Source of the DNA: Tausonia pullulans
Taxonomy: Eukaryota; Basidiomycota; Tremellomycetes; Cystofilobasidiales; Mrakiaceae
Length of the DNA stretch: 64,000 nucleotides
Direction: 5' to 3'
NCBI GenBank assembly: GCA_951802195.1
Contig: OX637631.1
Location: 496,001-560,000, forward strand
In this document: positions 57,025 to 64,000 of the stretch, piece after piece
Numbering within the stretch: position 1 is the first letter of the stretch
Layout of the letters: every line of letters begins with the position of its first letter
The notes under the pieces: model-generated
Told to the model about the DNA's origin: nothing
Databases searched by the model: none
What the model saw: the letters and a program-made list of their open reading frames with translations, nothing else
Translations under genes and position numbers: made by a program

Positions 57025-60000
57025 ATGGCGCCGTCTCCGTCGCAGGAAACCGTCCTCCGCACGCATTCCGTGCTCGGACGTAAGCGGCCGCGTGACAGCG
57101 ACGGCCTCGCCAGCGCCCAAGCCGCCCCGGCCCCCCGACGAGCCAAGTCGCTTGACGCGCGCGCGTTCGCCGCCAGCGGCGCCCTGCCAGGCCTCGCTCT
57201 CGCCTCGACCGGGAAGAAGGCCACTGCTTCGACGGCGACGACCACCTCCGGGACCGCACTAATCTCTGGGACGCCCGCGAGCAAGGGCAAGGACAAGGAG
57301 GTCGTCGAGGCCGACGAGCGCTGGAAGAAGGGCATGTTTGGGTCCTTTGTCCGCAAGGCGCTGGTCGATATCGACAACGTGAGTGTCCGCGCGAGGCTTG
57401 GGACTCCCAGGACGTATTTTGCTCTCGATTCTCGACCGGGGTGGCAGCGTGGGAATCAGCGGAGGCAAGCTCGCCTTCTGGCGAACAGGCGCGTCAAGGT
57501 CGTCGGCTGTCGCTCGTGTGCTCGTCCCCCAGATAGCCTTTCGCGAGTAAAGATTCTCGCTGTCGCTTCGCGGTATCCCTGAGTGTCCTCTCCAGCCGTC
57601 TGTGACCCTCGCGACGCAAAAGTGAAGGGGCGGGGGGTCTCAGGAGAGACAGGGACGACGGTTGAGCCTCGCTGCGTCCTGTTGCCTCCTCCACTTTCAC
57701 GGTCTGCGGTCTCGACTTCCGACTTGCGTCCTGACCCCCCTTTCCCCATCTTCTCCCTGTCACTCCCAGGGCGACGTGTCGACCTACAACGACCTCCTCA
57801 CCCAGATCAGGCCCTCAACCTCGCAACCACTCAAGTCATCGACACTCATTCCCTTTCTCACCGCTCTCACAGCGCATGCCTCCCTCCTCTCCTCGACTTC
57901 ACATCGCTCTCTCATCGAGGCCCTCATCGCGCTCCCCTGGACAACGGCCGACGACCAGCTCGTCCGGGTCTATACTCACATGCTCGGTGTGATCGTCTCG
58001 CTCCGCATGGAGTGGCTTGAGGAGGTCGTCAAGACCTGCGTCCGTGGGCTTGGCTATCGTGCGTCGCCCATGTCTGCTCGCTCTCGTATATACGCGAAGC
58101 ATCAGAGCTTGACCATCTCCCTTCTCCTCCCCAGAGTCCTCTCTCCGGCCCCTCTTTTCCACTTCCCCCGCCAATCTTACGCGCGGTGTGATCTATTCGC
58201 GCTATCACGCGCTCCTCGCCCACCTGCTCTCCCTCATCCCGACGCTGCCCTCGATCCTCCAGCCGGTCGTGCTCGCGAAGTTTCCGCCTAAGCGCGAGGC
58301 TGAGATCGCGCATGTTACGTATCTCCGCAACGTCCTCCGCCTTATCGAGTACTGCCCAGCTGTTGCAGATCGCGTCCTCGGGGCCGTCATCGAGCGGGCA
58401 ATCACCATGGACGTCGAGATCCAGATCGAATGGGACGATCTTGAGGACTCGGACGACGACGGTTCCGACCTTGGCTTCGGGGGGGAGGAAGACGATGAGG
58501 ACGATCCGGACCCGTTCGACCGGCCCCTCTCGGACGAGCCTGAGGAGCCAGACCTCGAGGACGACGACGATGCGTCGGCGCTTGATGACAGCTCGGAGGA
58601 GGATGATCCGCTCGATGAGGTCGACGTCTTCTCGGACCTCGATGAGGACGAGGCGGCGCGCATGATGCGGCACCGCGATATTCGCAACTCGATGCGCAAG
58701 CTCGATGTCATCCTCTTCGCCCTCTTTGAGCACTTCAGCCGGATGAACCGCGTGCTTGACCAGCCCACTCCGCTTCCGCCGCCTTCGGTCTCGTCATCGC
58801 CGACCTCGTCGCACAAGCAGTCAAGGACGTCCTCGACCTACGGCAGTGACTTCCCCTTCCCGCTTACGGCCTCGGCCGCGCTTAATGGCATCTCAACTCC
58901 CTCGTCATCGTCCTCCTCCACGACATCTCCCTACATCTCCTCCACCCCGCTATCCATATCCTCCGGCACGTCCTCAGGCACAATGTCCCCGCTGACGGCC
59001 TTCGAGCTCGAGGCTGCCCGGCAACGTCGGCATGCCCAGTTTACCTCCCTTCTTGCCATCTTTGACCGCGTCGTCCTTCGAACGTTCAAGTCGCGATACA
59101 CCCAGTTCCTCCTCTTCTGGTTCTCCTCCCTCGACCCGCTTTTCACCGACGAGTTTCAGGGCCTCCTCCTTGATAAAGCCCTCTTCTCGCGCGACACTCC
59201 AGACGTCACCCGCATCGCCGCAGCATCTTACATTGCGTCGTACGTCTCACGAGCGACGTGGGTTGACCAGCAGTCTGTCCGAACGGTCGTCACCTTGCTT
59301 TGCCGGTACCTTGAGCGTCAGATGGAGATTGCCCGCAGCCGGCCCGAGATCCTCGCGGGCGTCGGCGGCATCCGCGGCCAGGGCGGATTTGGCGTTTTCT
59401 TCGCTGTCGCTCAGGCTGTCTTTCTCATCTTTTGCTTCCGGTGGAAGGACCTCATCGATGAGGAGGATGGTATCGACGGCGTCATGGATGGGGATCTCGA
59501 AGGAACCGCTGGTCGCCGTGGATGGGTCCCGGGACTTGATGTCCTTGAGCAGGTCGTCTCATCACCCTTCAACCCTCTGAAGGTGCATTTTTGGTCGATT
59601 ATATCTGATTATCCGTCCTCTCTACTAACGATTGAGCTCGCTTCCTCAGGTCTGCTCACCCGAAGTCGTCAAGCAGTTCGCCCGCGTGGCCAAGGATACC
59701 TCCTTCCTCTACCTCTACCACATCATCGAGCAGAACAACCGTTCCGCAGCCTCCCTTGCCCCTCTCCCCGCGGCCTCCCTCCCCTCGACCACCTCCTTCA
59801 CCGTCTCGAACCAAGCGGCATTCCCGCGCGGCTCCCTACCGGTACCCAACGCCCATGTCAAGCCAGCGCTCACCACCACGGGCTCCGCGGAGAACCCCTC
59901 GGGCAACCGCGGGTCGGCGTCCTCGTCGAATGGGACGACGACCCCGTCCGGGTTATCGTTGGGTCCAGGCGGCCAGCCGAAGAATGACGAAGCCGACCTC

Positions 60001-60450
60001 GACTCTTTCTTCCCGTTCGACCCGTACCAGCTGCCTAAATCGGCCCGCTACATCAACAACATCTACCGCACCTGGGGAGATACAGGTAACCCGATGTCCG
60101 GCGACGACTCGGACGAGGACTCGGACTTTGAGGACGACGACGAGGCTGGCGTCCCGAGATCGACAAGCCATCCGCCGTCGTCTTCTCCGCACTTCGGCAG
60201 TTACGGCGGACGCAAGATCACTTCGAGGTCGATGCGGTCGCGCAAGGCGCCGAGAGAGGACGAGGAGATGGATCTCCTCGGTCGCAGCTTGGAGGGTGGT
60301 ATGAGCCTCAGTCCGACCGGGGGGCTCGCGAGCCGGATGAGCGGCATGACGGGCCTCGTCGAGGTTCTCAAGCGGGCCGATGAGGAGGACGAGGAGGAGG
60401 GGGATGATGACGACGTTAACACGGCAGCCAGGGGGGTCCGTTGGCGTTGA
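57025..60450 (+). CDS. RRN3: RNA polymerase I initiation factor Rrn3 (TIF-IA)
   Basis: Binds RNA polymerase I and recruits it to the rDNA promoter; nucleolar. Four exons (57025-57378, 57770-58058, 58135-59582, 59650-60450) give 2892 nt, 963 residues, clearly longer than the usual 600-650. Family stretches: GMFGSFVRKALVDIDNGDVS, TYNDLLTQIRP, LRMEWLEEVVKTCVRGLGY, NLTRGVIYSRYHALLAHLLS, LIPTLPSILQPVVLAKFPPK, ALFEHFSRMNR, VVLRTFKSRYTQFLLFWFSS, SRATWVDQQSVRTVVTLLCR, FFAVAQAVFLIFCFRWKDL and SPEVVKQFARVAKDTSFLYL. A very acidic insert (DLEDSDDDGSDLGFGGEEDD and on for about 90 residues) interrupts the HEAT-repeat body, as in yeast. The extra length is in this insert, a serine-rich insert, and the C-terminal 200 residues with FFPFDPYQLPKSARYINNIY and TWGDTG, then acidic and serine-rich text. 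Confidence 0.95.
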
Positions 60451-61956
60451 AGTGAGGGGATCAGACAGTCCATCCACACACTTGCATATCCGAGCGTTCA
60501 TGCTCTTATTATTTTCCCTCCTACTTTGCTCTTTTGTCATCATCTAGTTTCCCTCCAGTGTTCTCGCCTCTTGCATCTCGTTGTACTCTTTCATTCCATG
60601 CCTTTTCTCCCTTTTCAGCGTTTCTCTCTCTCTTCCCTTCATCTTTTGCATGATCCCTCATGAATCATATTACCACGATTCATTCTCGGCACAAGGGGGT
60701 TCTAAACTCCTGCCCACCTCCCAACTGAATGCGGGTGAAGTCAAGATATATTTATTCAGAGAGGACCTGACCACTGCTTCAGATGGGCTAGCTTGCTCCG
60801 TTCGAGGTTCACCCGAAGACACCCGAGAGGAACCGCGTTCGGAACCACGCCCGGCCACCCTACCCTCCCTTCCGATCTCCCGGATCGATGGGTATGCCAT
60901 AGGGGGTGCGATAATACTTTAGAGTCAGCAGCGTTCATCATTCGGCAAAATGACGACGGCCGCCGGTGGGGCGCGCAACTGGAAGAAAGAAGACTAGCCA
61001 GGATAGGCAGGCGTAAATGGAACCGAGGCAGGGTCAGAGGTGATAGATATGAACCTGAGGCCACGCGAGCGAAGGCTCACGTAGGTTCACGCAATTGAAG
61101 GCTGACAAGCAAGCTGTCGATCAGTAAGCGTTCGCGGCCGTCAGAGTCCGGGCCATGCTTTGACGCTCAACCATGCAGCTTAGTCTCGTCTGAAATGTCC
61201 ATCTCAGCCCATTGACAACGCTACGACACATAGTTTACGGTCTCTCACGCCTCAACAGTAGTCCCGACACCTCCCACGCTCGAAATCTTTCTTCAAAAGC
61301 GGGGAAAGTTTTGAGCTCTCTAGCCAGCTGCCACTCGATGGGCCTCCGTGTCTCGGTCATTTACGGAGGAAAGCCGCCCCGCTCAGCTGGGGCAGATGAG
61401 GGGAATCATCGCGGTTCTGGCGGAGTCGCGGGAGGACGGAGGAACCGCCGTCTATCGCGGGGTTCATTCATGGTGACGGCGCTCAAGGGCTGAGATAATG
61501 CAGCGCACCCAGCGCTCTCCCCAAGAGATTTGAGCAGCTCAAATTCTACCAGGTGGTAGGTATCAACCCGAACAAGCTGCTGCCAATTTTCCGTTACCTG
61601 GGCGTGCCTCTGAGCGTGAGGAGAACATTCAGAGGGTGGGAAGAGCCACCGTGACGCAGTTATGCCGAGGTCGGCGGGCACTGCGCGAAACCGCCGACGC
61701 CGGCCGAGTTCAGACCTCCTCTCCACTCTGACCCATGTCAGGGTTCCCCGCCATCTTACCACACCGGGCAAATACCCAGTTCAAGGTCTTTCCGGAGACC
61801 CCTTCAAAAATACAGAGGGCCCTCGACGGGGCTTCAGATCTACCCACAACCCCCACCTCCTCTTCCCCCGCCAACTCCTCCCACACTCTCTCACTCTCTC
61901 CCTCTCCCGACTCGACTCCTCGCGCTTCTTCTTCCTGTAGCAGCGACACATTTGCT
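60451..61956. other. 1.5-kb intergenic region upstream of permease 2
   Basis: No gene is supported. It holds the RRN3 3' region, AT-rich to about 60760, then a long upstream region of the second Dal5-type permease with a short inverted repeat (CTACCA-GG-TGGTAG) near 61547. Like copy 1, this permease has an unusually long upstream region. Confidence 0.5.
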
Positions 61957-64000
61957 ATGTCGACGAACCTCAAGCGCACACTAAGCAACGGCGAGCCCTC
62001 GAAGGTCGAGGACACTCGTGTTGAGCATTTCGACCAGAAGGACGCCCACCAGTGAGTTGTCTGTCGCCTTTATCGAGCTGAGGACTAGCGCTAATAATTC
62101 ACTCGTACTGTAGTGATCAGCTTAATAACGTCTTGTCGGAGGAGCGTGTCTACATGACCGACGAGCAGTCGGTGATCGTCCGTAAGAAGATCGACCGAGT
62201 CATCCTGCCCATTCTCGCCTGGGGTACGTGTAGTCTCATGGCACCCGCCTGATTTTGCTGGATCACGTAAACACGCTGTCCATGTCGAACTTCGAACGCT
62301 GACTTCCAGCTTGTTCTGCACTTTCACAGTCTACTTCCTCGTACGCCACCAGCCCTATGGCTCTCTTGTTTGTTTTTGAGATCGAGGCTGACAACGTTCA
62401 TTTGTCTCTTAAGCAAATCTTGGACAAGTCGTGAGTTTTGGACAGTTCGCGATGAGTGACGTCTGCTTGTCATACTGACATGGTCCTGGCGTTGCTCATT
62501 TAGTGTCGTCGGATACGGCGCCATCTTTGGAATGCAGGAGGAGGCGTGAGTACAAGATTTCTTTGTCGTCTTTGAACCTGAATTGACCTAGCCACGTACA
62601 CCCAATCAGAAACCTCGTCGGCAAGCAGTACTCGTCAGCCCGCAATCCTGATTTTGCATCTTTCTTAACAAGCCTCGCATCCTGATATTCACTCTCCTGT
62701 GTAACTCTAGTCTCATCGGATCCAGCGGCTACTGGGCTCAGCGTGAGTGAAGAGTGCCCGCGTCTGCTCTGCTTATGACAGGTGCCTAGCTTAAGCTTGA
62801 TTTACCTCACCATCAGTTGGAGCTCAGCCTCTCATCGCCTTCCTCATCGTGAAGTTCCCCTCCCGCGTCGTCATGTGCATCACGGTCTTCTGCTGGGGTG
62901 TATCCATGTGCGGTCTCGCCGCCTCGACCAACTACGGCGGCCTTCTCGCCTGCCGCTTCCTTCTCGGACTCTTCGAGGCTGCCTGCCTGCCTCTCTTCAC
63001 CGTCATCACCACCACCTGGTATCGCCGTAGCGAGCAGCCTCTCCGGATCGCCCTGTGGTACGGAACCAGTAAGTCCGCCGCCGGCGATTGCAGTGCCCGT
63101 AGACGCAGTCAGGCATGAGCGAGATGTTGATCCTCCCGCTTGCGATCACAGACGGTCTTGCCTCGATGTTTGGATCCTTCCTCGCCTGGGCCCTCTCCTT
63201 CATCACCGGAGGTTCTCTCTACGTCTATCAAATCCTCTTCCTCATCGTCGGACTCACTACCGTCCTCACCTCGCCCCTCATCTGGTGGCGCATCGACAGC
63301 TCGCCTGCCACCGCTCGCTTCCTGTGAGTTGGCTTTTCAGAGACTGAAATGAGCAGATACCCCAAAGCAGTGCCCTAGCTGACAACGCGGCGCGGTCTGG
63401 TCCCATTTCAGCACGGAAGAGGAGCGTCTTTGGGCCATCGAGCGTCTTCGCGACAACAACTCCGGCGCAGTCACTACGACTTTCAACTGGAACCAGGCCC
63501 TTGAGGTTCTGTGGTCGCCCATTTCTTGGATGTTTATCGCCCTCACGTTCTGCGTCAACGTCGGAGCTTCTGTGAGTGCTACTCCATCGCTCCGTCCTCC
63601 ACCCCGTGGTCGAGGACTAACTCCCCTCGCTCCCCACAGACCACCAACACCTTCGGCCCACTCGTGCGTAGCTACTGTCCTTTCCTCCGTTTCCTTGGCC
63701 CTTCATGTGTCTGATGACGAAAACCTTCTTTAGATTATCAACGGCTTCGGATTTGACTCTCGCCAGACCATCCTCCTCAACATCCCTTTCGGATTCGTCC
63801 AGGTTCTCGTCATCCTCCTCGCTGTACGTCTCAGGGAGCTCTCTCTTTGCATATCGGTCGTCATCTGACATCGATACCCTTTCAAGTCCTACTGCACCCA
63901 GCGCTTCAAGCGCAAGAGTGTCATGCTTTGCATCTTCCTCATCCCCTGCGTCGCCGGATCCGCCATGCTATACGGTCTCGGCCGGTCCAAGGCCGACGAA
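61957..64000 (+). CDS. Dal5-type MFS permease, copy 2 (cut by window end)
   Basis: Paralogue of the permease at 18064. It starts MSTNLKRTLSNGEPSKVEDT and continues EERVYMTDEQSVIVRKKIDR, VILPILAWVYFLQIL, DKSVVGYGAIFGMQEEANLV, GKQYSLIGSSGYWAQLGAQP, LLACRFLLGLFEAACLPLFT, TWYRRSEQPLRIALWYG, TEEERLWAIERLRDNNSGAV, GFGFDSRQTILLNIPFGF and SYCTQRFKRKSVML, then runs off the window at about two-thirds of its length. Exons read 61957-62051, 62114-62223, 62330-62340 (11 nt), 62414-62430 (17 nt), 62504-62545, 62610-62633, 62711-62742, then 62817 onward. The segment in the five exons from 62330 to 62742 falls inside one 183-nt exon in copy 1. The substrate is unknown; the family imports organic anions such as allantoate. 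Confidence 0.93.

Noticed and set aside
60793-61098. 101-codon + strand open frame between RRN3 and permease 2
   Set aside because: Arg/Gly-rich with no start context, no splice joins and no conserved pattern.

Overview
The window is nuclear DNA of a basidiomycete fungus, most likely a yeast-like one: high GC, genes on both strands every 1-3 kb, and almost every gene cut by many 50-100 nt introns with GTGCGT/GTGAGT/GTACGT-type donors, CTGAC/CTAAC branch sites and YAG acceptors. Gene content (a beta-1,6-glucan synthesis protein, fused ARG5,6, Dal5-type permeases, a separate delta-12 desaturase) is fungal. Tremellomycetes or a high-GC Pucciniomycotina would fit; the sequence alone does not let me choose. 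I spliced most genes by hand. The exon sums divide by three and the proteins join in frame across the introns.

Layout. 0.4-2 kb: degenerate mitochondrial carrier (+). 2.7-7 kb: 18-exon KRE6/SKN1 glucan synthesis gene (+). 7.6-10.2 kb: small zinc-finger protein and Rho GDI (-). 10.4-11.5 kb: EMC8/9 (+), divergent from Rho GDI. 11.8-16.1 kb: GMP synthase and an OTUD6-type deubiquitinase (-). 18-20.3 kb: Dal5-type permease (+). 20.4-21.6 kb: an unidentified candidate gene. 22.3-26.3 kb: delta-12 desaturase and a MARVEL-like membrane protein (+). 26.6-31.5 kb: rhamnogalacturonan acetylesterase, Scn1/TatD hydrolase and Trm7 methyltransferase (-). 31.9-38 kb: ARG5,6 and a second acetylesterase (+). 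38.1-42.4 kb: RIB2-type deaminase, small presequence protein and glycine-rich RRM protein (-). 42.7-44.4 kb: C1D/LRP1 exosome cofactor (+). 45.3-50 kb: ribosomal protein L33 and an unusual deaminase-fold protein (-). 51-52.4 kb: unknown membrane protein (+). 52.7-56.4 kb: DDHD lipase (-). 57-60.5 kb: RRN3 (+). 62 kb to the end: a second, truncated Dal5-type permease (+).

Most genes are housekeeping: ribosome production and RNA handling (RPL33, RRN3, LRP1, TRM7), nucleotide, arginine and lipid metabolism, and wall and membrane functions. The more accessory genes are the two secreted pectin-side-chain esterases and the two permeases; both pairs are dispersed paralogues rather than a tandem cluster. 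Several neighbours are head-to-head pairs with 230-580 bp between start codons. I saw no tRNA, rRNA, CRISPR array, transposon or virus-like element, and no evident multi-gene novel system. The most unusual features are very small exons (6-12 nt) in at least six genes, the very different exon structures of the two permeases, a deaminase with widely separated zinc motifs, and the unidentified gene at 20.4-21.6 kb.
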